Notes: generated by a model not told the origin, from the sequence alone. A DNA stretch of 64,000 nucleotides from Streptomyces sp. YS415 (GCF_023544665.1 NZ_JAMJFL010000008.1:1-64000), one strand, 5' to 3'; shown: positions 43,892-54,424, counted from the first letter of the stretch. Numbers and translations: made by a program.

Positions 43892-45079
43892 CTAGTGGCG
43901 CTCCACCAGCACCGCGCTCCCCTGCCCCACCCCGACGCACATCGTGGCGAGGCCGCGCTCCGCGCCCGTGCGGCGCATCCGGTGCAGCAGGGTGGTCAGG
44001 ATGCGGGCGCCCGAGCAGCCCAGCGGATGGCCGAGCGCGATCGCGCCGCCCGTCGGGTTGACCAGTTCCGGATCGATGCCCAGCCGGTCGACGCAGGCCA
44101 GCGCCTGCGCCGCGAACGCCTCGTTGAACTCGGCCTCCTGGATGTCCGCCACGCTCCACCGCGCCCGGGCGAGCACCTTCTGCGTGGCCGGAACCGGTCC
44201 GATGCCCATCACATCCGGATGCACACCCGCGGACGCGCCGCCCGCATACCGGCCGAGCGATTCGAGCCCGAGGTCGTTCAGGGCCTCCTCGCTGACCAGG
44301 AGCAGCCCCGCGGCACCGTCGTTCATCGGCGAGGCGTTCCCCGCGGTGACCGTGCCGCCCTCCCGGAAGACGGGCTTGAGCCGCGCGAGCTTCTCCACCG
44401 AGGTGTCCTCGCGCACGCACTCGTCGCTGTCGACGACCACCCCGTCCGGCCGCTCGACCGGCAGCAGTTCGTCGTCGAAGTGGCCGTTCTTGCGGGCCTC
44501 GGCGGCCAGTCGGTGGCTGCGCAGGGCGAACTCGTCCTGCCGCTCGCGCGAGACGCCGTATCGCGCGGCGACCTCCTCCGCGGTCTCCCCCATGGCCAGC
44601 AGCCCGTGGAGGTCCTTCATCGCCGGGTTGACCAGCCGCCAGCCGAGCCGGGTGTCGACGGTCTCCATGCGGTGCGGCAGGGCCTCGTCGGGGCGGGCCA
44701 GGACGAAGGGCGCGCGGCTCATCGACTCGGAGCCGCCCGCGAGCACGATGTCGGCCTCGCCCGCGGCGATGGTGCGGGCCGCGGTGGTCACGGCCTCCAG
44801 ACCGGAGGCGCAGAGCCGGTTCACCGTGGCGCCGGGCACCGATTCGGGCAGCCCGGCGAGCAGCGCGGCCATGCGGGCGACATTGCGGTTGTCCTCGCCT
44901 GCCTGGTTCGCGGCGCCCCAGTACACGTCGTCGATGCGCGCCGGGTCGAGCCCGGGCACCTCGGCGACCAGCCCGCGGATGACGGTCGCGGCGAGGTCGT
45001 CGGGCCGTACGGAGGACAGGGCTCCGCGCAGTTTGCCGATGGGGGTGCGGCGGGCGGCCGCGAAGTGGACGGGACGCAC
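43892..45079 (-). CDS. Acetyl-CoA acyltransferase (thiolase)
   Basis: 395-residue thiolase. The nucleophilic cysteine is in TVNRLCASGLEAVTTAARTI (around residue 90). The C-terminal catalytic residues are in GGAIALGHPLGCSGARI and TMCVGVGQGSAV. NEAFAAQALAC is also typical. Features resemble PcaF/beta-ketoadipyl-CoA thiolases as well as FadA. The start is GTG at 45079. Upstream is an inverted repeat (45140-45156) that could be a TetR-family operator. It probably serves fatty-acid or aromatic degradation. Confidence 0.93.
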   Translation of the reverse strand: MRPVHFAAARRTPIGKLRGALSSVRPDDLAATVIRGLVAEVPGLDPARIDDVYWGAANQAGEDNRNVARMAALLAGLPESVPGATVNRLCASGLEAVTTAARTIAAGEADIVLAGGSESMSRAPFVLARPDEALPHRMETVDTRLGWRLVNPAMKDLHGLLAMGETAEEVAARYGVSRERQDEFALRSHRLAAEARKNGHFDDELLPVERPDGVVVDSDECVREDTSVEKLARLKPVFREGGTVTAGNASPMNDGAAGLLLVSEEALNDLGLESLGRYAGGASAGVHPDVMGIGPVPATQKVLARARWSVADIQEAEFNEAFAAQALACVDRLGIDPELVNPTGGAIALGHPLGCSGARILTTLLHRMRRTGAERGLATMCVGVGQGSAVLVERH

Positions 45080-45139
45080 GAGAAGGACTCCTGACCGACA
45101 GCGCCGACCACCATCCGACCGGCATGATCAGCGTCTCTT

Positions 45140-45156
45140 AATTAGCACCGCTAGTT
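45140..45156. promoter_or_regulatory. Inverted repeat AATTAGC-N3-GCTAGTT upstream of thiolase
   Basis: Seven-base arms AATTAGC and GCTAGTT match in six of seven positions around an ACC centre. On the minus strand a -10-like TATAGT lies at 45166-45161, so the repeat sits just downstream of a possible promoter. It is AT-rich against the local sequence. A TetR-type operator is inferred from shape. Confidence 0.45.
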
Positions 45157-45227
45157 TTCGACTATAGACCGCCGACCCTCCCCCTGGGAAGATCCCCGGG
45201 ACCCTCGTCGACGCAGCCGGAGAAGAC

Positions 45228-46037
45228 ATGGCCGACACCCGCGAACACCTCCTCGCCGGAACCCACGGCCCCCTCGTCGTCCACGAGTGGCCCGCCGGAG
45301 AGCCCCGCTACCTGGCGCTCCTGGTGCACGGCTACGGGGAGCACGCCGGCCGGTACACCGGGGTGGCCGACGTGCTGACCGCGCACGGCGCCGCGGTGTT
45401 CGCCCCCGATCACACCGGGCACGGGAAGTCGTCCGGCGAGCGGGTCCTGATCGAGGACTTCGAGGACGTCGTCAGCGATCTGCACGCGGCGGCGGACCTC
45501 GCCCGGGGCGCCCACCCCGGCCTGCCCCTGGTCGTGATCGGGCACTCCATGGGCGGCCTGATCGCGGCCCGCTTCGCCCAGCGCCACGGCGACGAGCTCA
45601 CCGCGCTGGTCCTGTCCGGGCCGGTCATCGGCGACTGGCCGCTGCCGCGCCGGCTGCTCGCCCTGGACGAGATCCCGGACACCCCGATCAGTCCGGGCGC
45701 GCTCTCCCGCGACCCCGGGGTGGGCTCGGCGTACGCGCAGGATCCGCTGGTCTGGCACGGCCCGATGAAGCGGCCGACGGTGGAGGGCTTCGCCCGGACC
45801 TTGCAGACCGTCGCCCGGGGCGGGGACGTGGGGCCGCTGCCGCTGCTGTGGCTGCACGGCGCGGAGGACCGGCTGGTTCCCCTCACCGGAAGCCGGTCCG
45901 GCATCCAGGAGCTGCGCGGGGAACGGCTGACCGAGCGCGTCTATCCGGGTGCCCGGCACGAGGTGTTCCACGAGACGAACAAGGCGGAGGTCCTCGACGA
46001 TCTGGTCCGCTTCCTGGACGACGTACTCACACCGTGA
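45228..46037 (+). CDS. Alpha/beta hydrolase (monoacylglycerol lipase-like)
   Basis: 269-residue serine hydrolase. The oxyanion strand is ALLVHGYGEHAGRY, the nucleophile elbow GHSMGG (Ser near residue 107), the aspartate in LHGAEDRLVPLTGS and the histidine in PGARHEVFHE. HGYGEHAGRY is typical of bacterial monoglyceride lipases. No signal peptide is seen, so it is probably cytoplasmic. It is divergent from the thiolase gene, which suggests linked lipid use. Confidence 0.92.
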   Translation: MADTREHLLAGTHGPLVVHEWPAGEPRYLALLVHGYGEHAGRYTGVADVLTAHGAAVFAPDHTGHGKSSGERVLIEDFEDVVSDLHAAADLARGAHPGLPLVVIGHSMGGLIAARFAQRHGDELTALVLSGPVIGDWPLPRRLLALDEIPDTPISPGALSRDPGVGSAYAQDPLVWHGPMKRPTVEGFARTLQTVARGGDVGPLPLLWLHGAEDRLVPLTGSRSGIQELRGERLTERVYPGARHEVFHETNKAEVLDDLVRFLDDVLTP

Positions 46038-46088
46038 GACGGCAGGTCGCCGCGTTTGCACGAGTACACCCGGGGCACCCGCGCCCTC

Positions 46089-46346
46089 ATGGAGTGGTTG
46101 CGGAGAGCAGCCTGCGCGGGCGAGGACCCCGAGCTGTTCTTTCCCGTGGGCCTGCGGGGACCGGCGCTGCGGGAGACCGCGGCGGCCAAGCGCGTGTGCG
46201 CCCGCTGCCCGGTGATCACCCAGTGTCTGGCCTTCGCGCTGCACAGCGGACAGGCATCGGGTGTGTGGGGCGGAACCTGCGAGGAGGAACGCGCCGTACT
46301 GCTCCGTACGTCAAGGCAGCACGCCGAGAGGAGAAGCACCCTATGA
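46089..46346 (+). CDS. WhiB-family transcriptional regulator (Wbl)
   Basis: 85-residue iron-sulfur regulator. Four cysteines are placed as in the family: AACAGEDPELFFPVG, then CARCPVITQC (CxxCxxxxxC). The GVWGG turn motif and a basic C-terminal tail (RTSRQHAERRS) follow. The ATG at 46089 starts MEWLRRAACAG, the usual family start; a TTG at 46056 would add eleven residues. Its stop overlaps the Dps gene (ATGA), which suggests a shared role in redox or oxidative stress. Confidence 0.93.
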   Translation: MEWLRRAACAGEDPELFFPVGLRGPALRETAAAKRVCARCPVITQCLAFALHSGQASGVWGGTCEEERAVLLRTSRQHAERRSTL

Positions 46347-46825
46347 CCGTGGTGAAGAGCACTCTGCCCGACAAGGAACGCCGCATCGCCGGTGACGCCC
46401 TCCAGGACACGCTGGTCGACCTGCTCGGCCTGTCACTGACCGGCAAGCAGGCGCACTGGAACGTCGTCGGACCGAGGTTCCGCTCGATCCACCTCCAGCT
46501 GGACGAGGTCGTCATGGCCGCCCGCGAGCACGCCGACACCGTCGCCGAACGCGCCGCCGCGCTCGGCGTCTCCCCGGACGGCCGTCCGGAGACCGTCGCC
46601 GCCGCCCTCGGCCTGCCCGGCGCGGACGAGGGCTGGCTGCGCGACACCGAGGTCGTCCGGCTGATGGTGGCCGCGCTGGAATCGGCCATCGGCCGGCTGC
46701 GCGCCCGCATCGACGCCACCGAGAAGGCGGACCCCGTCACCCAGGACCTGCTCATCAGCATCACCGCCGATCTGGAGAAGCAGCGCTGGATGTTCGACGC
46801 CGAGAACTGGCCCCGGGACGAGTAG
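46343..46825 (+). CDS. Dps-family ferritin-like protein
   Basis: 160-residue ferritin-like DNA-protection protein. The intersubunit ferroxidase residues are visible: His in LTGKQAHWNVVGPRF, then HLQLDEVVMAAREHADTVAE with the Asp and Glu ligands. The four-helix bundle is complete (QDLLISITADLEKQRWMFDA). The ATG at 46343 overlaps the WhiB stop, and GAGAGGAGAAGC gives a good ribosome-binding site. It would store iron and consume peroxide. Confidence 0.93.
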   Translation: MTVVKSTLPDKERRIAGDALQDTLVDLLGLSLTGKQAHWNVVGPRFRSIHLQLDEVVMAAREHADTVAERAAALGVSPDGRPETVAAALGLPGADEGWLRDTEVVRLMVAALESAIGRLRARIDATEKADPVTQDLLISITADLEKQRWMFDAENWPRDE

Positions 46826-46881
46826 ACGAGCGGACGAGCGCACGCACACCCGGGCAAGAGGACGAGTGAAAAGGGCTGACC

Positions 46882-47214
46882 ATGACCGACTCCCTCGAAC
46901 TCGACGCGCTGTGGGAGGACTTCCACCGCGCCGTGAACATGACCTCGCAGGAACTGGCCGCCTGGCTGCGGGTCAGCGAGGCCTCCGAGGAGACCGAACC
47001 CCTCCCCGAGCACGCCGGTTCGCCGACCGGACAGCATGTCCTGGCGATCCTCCAGAAGCGGCGCACGGACCTCACCGACGACGACGTCGCGGTGATGTAC
47101 GAGGTGGTCGACACGGTCGCCGAACAGGCGGACGTGGAGAACGAGCCCTCGGCGGAGGACCCCCGCCGACGGCACCTGCTGATGTCCCTGGGCCACGACC
47201 CGCTCAAGCCATGA
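46882..47214 (+). CDS. DUF3140 domain-containing protein
   Basis: 110-residue acidic protein with the DUF3140 pattern LWEDFHRAVNMTSQELAAWL at the N-terminus and ILQKRRTDLTDDDVAVMYEV in the middle, ending RRHLLMSLGHDPLK. Family members are often annotated as DNA-binding, but the basis is weak. It follows the Dps gene after 56 bp and may be in the same transcript. Confidence 0.88.
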   Translation: MTDSLELDALWEDFHRAVNMTSQELAAWLRVSEASEETEPLPEHAGSPTGQHVLAILQKRRTDLTDDDVAVMYEVVDTVAEQADVENEPSAEDPRRRHLLMSLGHDPLKP

Positions 47215-47359
47215 GCCGGACGAACAGGCGGCGCCCGTACGGGCGTTGAGGTGGCCGACAGCCCACCGCGAGGTGGCCGAAGACAGACTCCGTCGCCTCC
47301 GGTGATCGTGAAAGACTGCCCGCAGCGCACCCCCGTGCCGAGCGAGCAGAGGAGCACGT

Positions 47360-48169
47360 GTGACCGGGACCGAGCCGGCCGTCCGCATCGACACCACCCG
47401 GCCCCATCCGGCCCGGGTGTACGACTGGTACCTCGGCGGCAAGGACAACTACCCGGTCGACGAGGCCCTCGGCCGCCAGATCATGGCGATCGACACGGGG
47501 GCGCCGCGGGCGGCGCGCAGCAACCGCTGCTTCATGCAGCGGGCCACGCGCCACCTCGCCGGGGAGGCGGGAATCCGCCAGTTCCTGGACATCGGCACCG
47601 GCATACCCACCGAGCCCAACCTGCACCAGATCGCCCAGTCCTTCGCCCCGGACGCGCGCGTGGTCTACGTGGACAACGACCCCATCGTCCTCGCGCACGC
47701 CGAGGCGCTGCTGCGCGGCACCCCGGAGGGCGTGACGGAGTACCTCCAGGCCGACGCCCGCGAGCCCGGCGCGATCCTCGAACAGGCCGCCCGCCTCCTC
47801 GACTTCGACCGCCCGATCGCCCTGTCCCTGATCGCCCTGCTGCACTTCGTCGCGGACGAGGACGGCGCCCAGGAGCTGGTGGACACCCTCGTCGAGGCCT
47901 TGGCGCCGGGCAGTTGCCTGGTCCTGTCCTGCATGACCGCCGACTTCGAGCCGGAGAACGTGCGGCAGGGCATCGAGCGGTACGCGGCGGGCGGAGTGAC
48001 GCTCGTCGCGCGCACGCGCGCCGAAGTGGGCGGCTTCTTCAAGGGACTCGACCTGTTGGAGCCGGGGATCGTGTCGGTGAAGGACTGGCGCCCCGACCTG
48101 GCCCGGGACGAGGCCCCGCTCGGCGACGGCCCCGTCTCCCTCTACGGCGGGGTCGGCCGCAAACTCTGA
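47360..48169 (+). CDS. SAM-dependent methyltransferase (DUF574 family)
   Basis: 269-residue methyltransferase of the DUF574/Methyltransf_19 family, common in Streptomyces in many copies. The start IDTTRPHPARVYDWYLGGKD is diagnostic. The SAM-binding motif is FLDIGTGIPTEPNLHQIAQ, followed by VVYVDNDPIVLAHAEALL. The start is GTG at 47360 after GAGCAGAGGAGC. The substrate is unknown. A direct repeat GAGGTGGCCGA (47248 and 47270) lies upstream. Confidence 0.92.
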   Translation: MTGTEPAVRIDTTRPHPARVYDWYLGGKDNYPVDEALGRQIMAIDTGAPRAARSNRCFMQRATRHLAGEAGIRQFLDIGTGIPTEPNLHQIAQSFAPDARVVYVDNDPIVLAHAEALLRGTPEGVTEYLQADAREPGAILEQAARLLDFDRPIALSLIALLHFVADEDGAQELVDTLVEALAPGSCLVLSCMTADFEPENVRQGIERYAAGGVTLVARTRAEVGGFFKGLDLLEPGIVSVKDWRPDLARDEAPLGDGPVSLYGGVGRKL

Positions 48170-48477
48170 GGCACCCCGCACCCCCTCCTCCCCTCCCCGC
48201 CGAGGGTCAACCGCCCCTGCTGCCGTGCCGGTTCCGGAGACACCGATTCCGGAGACAGAATGATCAAGGGACGGCACAATGGCCCTACGGCGGGTCTCGG
48301 CCGTGCGTGCGAGGAGAGGACAAGTCGTGACCGGCAGCCCATCCCGACGGGCCCGGTGCGGTGCTCGCCGTGGCGGCCCGGGTCCGACTCTCCCGTCGCG
48401 GTGCCGCGGTACGGCGCGATGGCCGTGAAACCCTGACGCCCCAGTGAGTGTCGCGGCCAGCTCGACGAGGAGAACGG
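48170..48477. other. Intergenic region before the glutamine-synthetase-like gene
   Basis: 308 bases without a recognised gene. It contains the direct repeat TTCCGGAGACA at 48232 and 48247 (15-base period), a pyrimidine-rich stretch near 48182-48200, and a short frame at 48327-48428 with a strong ribosome-binding site. No convincing GlnR box is seen. Confidence 0.6.
48327..48428 (+). CDS. Possible short leader ORF upstream of GS-like gene
   Basis: 33-codon frame starting GTG after GAGGAGAGGAC, encoding an Arg-rich peptide (MTGSPSRRARCGARRGG at its start). It ends 49 bases before the ATG of the glutamine-synthetase-like gene. The ribosome-binding site is better than expected by chance, but no family or codon bias supports it. 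A leader peptide role is speculative. Confidence 0.25.
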   Translation: MTGSPSRRARCGARRGGPGPTLPSRCRGTARWP

Positions 48478-49878
48478 ATGACCACCCTTGCCGATCCCGT
48501 GCCCGGAGGGCGTCCCGGAGAGGTCGAGCGGGCCACCGCCCTGAGCGGCGAGCTGTCCGGGCGGGGCGTGCACGGCATCGTGCTGGCGTACGTGGACACC
48601 GCCGGGATCGGCAGGGTGAAGGCGATCCCGACGGCGAAGCTGCCGTCGGCGGTGGCCTGGGGCGTCGGCATGTCCCCCGTGTTCGACACCTTCCTGGCGG
48701 ACGACTCCATCGTCACCACCGACGCCCTCGGCTCCCCGGACGGCGATCTGCGGCTCTACCCCGACCTGGGCGGCCTGGTCGTGCTGTCCGGGCAGCCCGG
48801 CTGGGCGTGGGCCCCGGTCGACCGGATCGCCCAGGAGGGCGACCCGCATCCGGGCTGCAGCCGCACCTTCCTGCGGCACCTGGTCACCGACTCCGCCCGC
48901 CGGGGCATCGCCTTCCGCGCATCGATCGAGATCGAGTGGACCGTCGGCCAGGGCCCCTCGGCGGCGGGCGAGTTGCTGCCCGCGACGACCGGCCCCGCCT
49001 ACGGCGCCACCCGGCAGGTCGAGCTGAGCGACTGCGCCGCGGACCTGCTGGCCGCGCTCGCCGAGCAGGGCGTGGACGTCGACCAGCTCCATCCCGAGTA
49101 CGCCGCGGGGCAGTTCGAGGTGTCGGTGGGCGCGCTGGACCCGGTCGCGGCGGCCGACCGCAGTGTGCTGGTGCGCCAGACGATCCGGGCCGTGGCCCGG
49201 CGCCACGGCCTCGTCGTCTCCTTCGCCCCCGCGGTGGTCGCCGAGGGCGTCGGCAACGGCGGCCACCTCCACCTGTCCGCCTGGCGCGACGGTGTCAATC
49301 TGCACGCGGGCGGCGACCGCCGGCACGGCATGACGGCCGAGGCGGAGTCCTTCACGGCGGGTGTGCTCACCCGCCTCCCGGCGCTCACCGCGGTGACCGC
49401 GCCCAGCCCCGCCAGCTATCTGCGCCTCAAACCGTCCCGGTGGGCAGGGGCGTTCACCGCCTGGGGCCGGGAGACCCGCGAGGCGGGCGTGCGGGTGATC
49501 ACCGGCACCACCGGCCTCCAGGACCGGTCTGCGAACATCGAGATCAAGCCGGTCGACCTCGCCGCCAATCCCTATCTCGCCCTCGGCTGCGTCATCGCCG
49601 CCGGCCTCGACGGCATGGCGATGTCCACGCCGCTGCCCCAGGAGACCACCGGCAACCCGGAGTTGCTGGACACCGGGCAGGCCCGCGCCCGGGACGTGCG
49701 CAGACTGCCGACCTCGCTCGGCGAGGCGGTTGCGGAGTTCCGCGCGGACGAGGTGCTGCGCACCGCCCTCGGACCGGTGCTCACCGACGCGGTGATCGCC
49801 GTACGCGAAGGGGAGATCGCCGCCGTCGACGGGCTCGACGACGCGGGGATCGCGGCGGCGTACCGCTGGCGGTACTGA
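48478..49878 (+). CDS. Glutamine synthetase-family protein (GSI-like, FluG C-domain type)
   Basis: 466-residue glutamine-synthetase fold enzyme. Metal and substrate residues are in ASIEIEWTVG, EYAAGQFEVSVG, GVGNGGHLHLSAW, LKPSRWAGAFTAWGRE and NIEIKPVDLAANPYLALG. It lacks the adenylylation region of true GlnA and is closer to gamma-glutamyl ligases of amines. GAGGAG precedes the ATG at 48478. The amidohydrolase gene follows after one base, matching the two domains of fungal FluG. The amine substrate is unknown. Confidence 0.9.
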   Translation: MTTLADPVPGGRPGEVERATALSGELSGRGVHGIVLAYVDTAGIGRVKAIPTAKLPSAVAWGVGMSPVFDTFLADDSIVTTDALGSPDGDLRLYPDLGGLVVLSGQPGWAWAPVDRIAQEGDPHPGCSRTFLRHLVTDSARRGIAFRASIEIEWTVGQGPSAAGELLPATTGPAYGATRQVELSDCAADLLAALAEQGVDVDQLHPEYAAGQFEVSVGALDPVAAADRSVLVRQTIRAVARRHGLVVSFAPAVVAEGVGNGGHLHLSAWRDGVNLHAGGDRRHGMTAEAESFTAGVLTRLPALTAVTAPSPASYLRLKPSRWAGAFTAWGRETREAGVRVITGTTGLQDRSANIEIKPVDLAANPYLALGCVIAAGLDGMAMSTPLPQETTGNPELLDTGQARARDVRRLPTSLGEAVAEFRADEVLRTALGPVLTDAVIAVREGEIAAVDGLDDAGIAAAYRWRY

Positions 49879-49879
49879 C

Positions 49880-51031
49880 ATGACGGCCACCCCGCTCCAC
49901 GAGACCCTCGCCGCCCAGCCGCTCACCGACCACCACTGCCACGGCGTGGTCACCGAGGCCCTGGACCGGCCCGAGTTCGAGTCCCTGCTGACCGAGGGCG
50001 GCGCCCCTTGGCCCGGCATCTCCCCCTTCGACACCCCGGTGGGCGTGGCGGTACGGCGGCACTGCGCACCCCTGCTGGACCTTCCCCGCCACGCACCCGC
50101 CGAGGAGTACCTCGCCCGGCGCGCCGAACTGGGCCCGACCGAGGTGAACCGCCGCTTCCTCACCGCCGCCGGCACCGACGCCCTCTGCGTCGACACCGGC
50201 TACACCCCGCGCCCCCTCACCACCCCGCGCGAACTGGCCGAGGCGGCCGGCGCCGACGCCTTCGAGGTCGTACGGCTGGAGAACATCGCGGAGGCGACCG
50301 TACGGGCCGGGGTGGAGCCGGACGCGTACGGCGCCGCCTTCCGCGCGGCCGCCGAGGACGCCGTGCGCCGGCCCGGGGTGGTGGCGGTGAAGTCCGTCGC
50401 GGCCTACCGGACCGGCTTCGGCCTCGACCCGGCGCGGCCCGCGGACGCGGAGGTCACCGGGGCGGCCCGGCGATGGCTCACGGCCGGCGGACGCCTCACC
50501 GACCCGGTGCTGGTCCGGCATCTGCTGTGGACGGCCGTCGACCTGGGCCTGCCCCTCCAACTGCACACCGGGTTCGGCGACAACGACATCCGGCTGCACC
50601 GCGTGGATCCGGCCCGCCTCACCGACTGGCTGCATCTGACCGCCGGCACGATCCCCGTGCTGCTGCTGCACTGCTGGCCCTACCAGCGCCAGGCCGCCTA
50701 TCTCGCCGCCGTGTTCGAGCAGGTGTACCTCGACGTGGGCCTGACCCTGCACCACGTCGGCCCGGCCCGGGCGCGCGCGGTCCTGGAGGAGGCGCTGGAG
50801 ATCACACCGTTCCGCAAACTGCTGTACAGCTCCGACGCCTACGGTCTGGCCGAGTTCCACCTGCTCGGTGCGGTGTCCTTCCGGCACGGTCTCGGGGCGC
50901 TGCTCCAGGACCGGGTGGACGCCGATGAACTGAGCCTGCCGGACGCACAGCGCCTCGTCCGGTGGACCGGCTCCGCCAACGCCCGCCGCCTGTACGGACT
51001 TCCCTCCGAAACCGTCCCCCGTCGCGACTGA
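49880..51031 (+). CDS. Amidohydrolase-family protein (FluG N-domain type)
   Basis: 383-residue metal-dependent TIM-barrel hydrolase. The HxH metal pair is in LTDHHCHGVV near residue 18. Later metal ligands are likely in LQLHTGFGDND, VLLLHCWPYQRQAAYLAAVF and YSSDAYGLAEFHLLG. The start lies one base after the glutamine-synthetase-like stop, so the two are co-translated. It may hydrolyse the gamma-glutamyl product or a related amide. Nodulin/FluG-like similarity is judged from domain order and motifs. Confidence 0.9.
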   Translation: MTATPLHETLAAQPLTDHHCHGVVTEALDRPEFESLLTEGGAPWPGISPFDTPVGVAVRRHCAPLLDLPRHAPAEEYLARRAELGPTEVNRRFLTAAGTDALCVDTGYTPRPLTTPRELAEAAGADAFEVVRLENIAEATVRAGVEPDAYGAAFRAAAEDAVRRPGVVAVKSVAAYRTGFGLDPARPADAEVTGAARRWLTAGGRLTDPVLVRHLLWTAVDLGLPLQLHTGFGDNDIRLHRVDPARLTDWLHLTAGTIPVLLLHCWPYQRQAAYLAAVFEQVYLDVGLTLHHVGPARARAVLEEALEITPFRKLLYSSDAYGLAEFHLLGAVSFRHGLGALLQDRVDADELSLPDAQRLVRWTGSANARRLYGLPSETVPRRD

Positions 51032-51064
51032 GCGCGCGCCGATCCCGGAAAGTATGATCAAGCA

Positions 51065-51601
51065 ATGTCTGATATGACCGAAACCACGCCCGGTTGGCTG
51101 ACCTCCGACGAGCTGGAGATGGCCCGCGCCCGCATGCCGATCCTCTATGTCGAGGCCGTGCCCGTGCGCGTCGACGACAGCGGCGAGGTCACCAGCATCG
51201 GCCTGCTGCTGCGCATCGGACCGGACGGAACGGTCAGCCGGACCCTGGTCTCCGGCCGGGTGCTGCACCACGAGCGGGTGCGTGACGCGCTCCTGCGGCA
51301 CCTGGAGAAGGACCTCGGCCCGGTCGCGCTGCCCCGGGTCCCGGCCTCCCTCCAGCCCTTCACGGTCGCGGAGTACTTCCCCACGCACGGCGTCACTCCG
51401 TACCACGACCCGCGCCAGCACGCGGTCTCCCTCGCCTACGTGGTGCCGGTGACCGGGGACTGCCGCCCCCGCCAGGACGCTCTCGACCTGGTGTGGTTCA
51501 GCCCGCAGGAGGCGCTGTCCCCGGCGGTGCAGAGCGAGATGCCGGGCGGCCACGGCGTGCTGCTGAAGCAGGCGCTGGCACATGTCGGCTGTGTGATCTG
51601 A
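51065..51601 (+). CDS. NUDIX-like DUF4916 protein
   Basis: 178-residue protein beginning with the DUF4916 pattern PGWLTSDELEMARARMPILY. It has a beta-rich NUDIX-like core (VTSIGLLLRIGPDGTVSRTL), but no canonical GX5EX7REUXEEXGU helix is present, so hydrolase activity is doubtful. HDPRQHAVSLAYVVPVTGDC and LVWFSPQEAL match the family. It follows the amidohydrolase after 33 bp on the same strand. Confidence 0.85.
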   Translation: MSDMTETTPGWLTSDELEMARARMPILYVEAVPVRVDDSGEVTSIGLLLRIGPDGTVSRTLVSGRVLHHERVRDALLRHLEKDLGPVALPRVPASLQPFTVAEYFPTHGVTPYHDPRQHAVSLAYVVPVTGDCRPRQDALDLVWFSPQEALSPAVQSEMPGGHGVLLKQALAHVGCVI

Positions 51602-51659
51602 CGCTCACGCGCGGGTGGACCGCAGGTGGAGACCGCCTCGAGGTCCGCTCGCGGCAAAA

Positions 51660-51689
51660 TTGAACCGTTCGTTTTCTTGAACCATTCGT
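51660..51689. promoter_or_regulatory. Tandem Fur-type operator upstream of furA-katG
   Basis: TTGAACCGTTCGT (51660-51672) and TTGAACCATTCGT (51677-51689) form a direct repeat 17 bases apart. Each has the palindromic core GAACCNTTC. The second copy ends 23 bases before the furA ATG, so repressor binding would block the promoter of furA-katG. Confidence 0.65.
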
Positions 51690-51712
51690 GTTTATGAGGG
51701 TAGGTTCGGCGC

Positions 51713-52150
51713 ATGAGCTCATCCGGGACCCCCACCACCGCCGACGAGCTGCGCGGAGCCGGCCTGCGGGTGACGGCTGCCCGGGTCGCGCTGCTGGAGA
51801 CCGTCCGGCACGGCGACCACCTGGGTGTCGAGGCCATCGCCTCCGGCGTGCGGGACCGCGTGGGCCATGTCTCCCTGCAGGCCGTCTACGAGGGCCTGCA
51901 CGCCCTCACCACGGCCGGGCTCGTCCGCCGTATCGAGCCGGCCGGCAGTCCGGCCCGGTTCGAGGGGCGCGTCGGGGACAACCACCACCACGTCCTGTGC
52001 CGGTCGTGCGGTGCCGTCGCCGATGTCGACTGCGCGGTCGGCGACGCCCCCTGCCTGACCGCCTCCGACGACCACGGCTTCGCGATCGACGAGGCCGAGG
52101 TCATCTACTGGGGCGTGTGCCCCGACTGCTCGACCTCCCAGACTCTTTGA
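51713..52150 (+). CDS. furA: Fur-family peroxide/metal-responsive repressor (FurA/CatR-like)
   Basis: 145-residue Fur-family regulator. The winged helix is LRVTAARVALLETVRHGDHL and HVSLQAVYEGLHALTTAGLV. Metal-site residues are the HHHVLCRSCG cluster and a second CPDC near the C-terminus. The ATG at 51713 is followed by katG after 33 bp, the arrangement of furA-katG in actinomycetes. It most likely represses katG and itself until peroxide oxidises it. The name rests on this context. Confidence 0.9.
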   Translation: MSSSGTPTTADELRGAGLRVTAARVALLETVRHGDHLGVEAIASGVRDRVGHVSLQAVYEGLHALTTAGLVRRIEPAGSPARFEGRVGDNHHHVLCRSCGAVADVDCAVGDAPCLTASDDHGFAIDEAEVIYWGVCPDCSTSQTL

Positions 52151-54403
<2,253 letters not shown>

Positions 54404-54424
54404 GCGCATCCCCCCTGGACACCC

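Noticed and set aside
47231..47245. Palindrome CGCCCGTACGGGCG after the DUF3140 gene as a terminator
   Set aside because: It has no loop bases, so it cannot form a normal hairpin as written. It may be chance in GC-rich DNA.
48170..48477. GlnR operator before the glutamine-synthetase-like gene
   Set aside because: GTGAAAC near 48425 resembles one half-site, but the paired spacing expected of GlnR boxes is absent.
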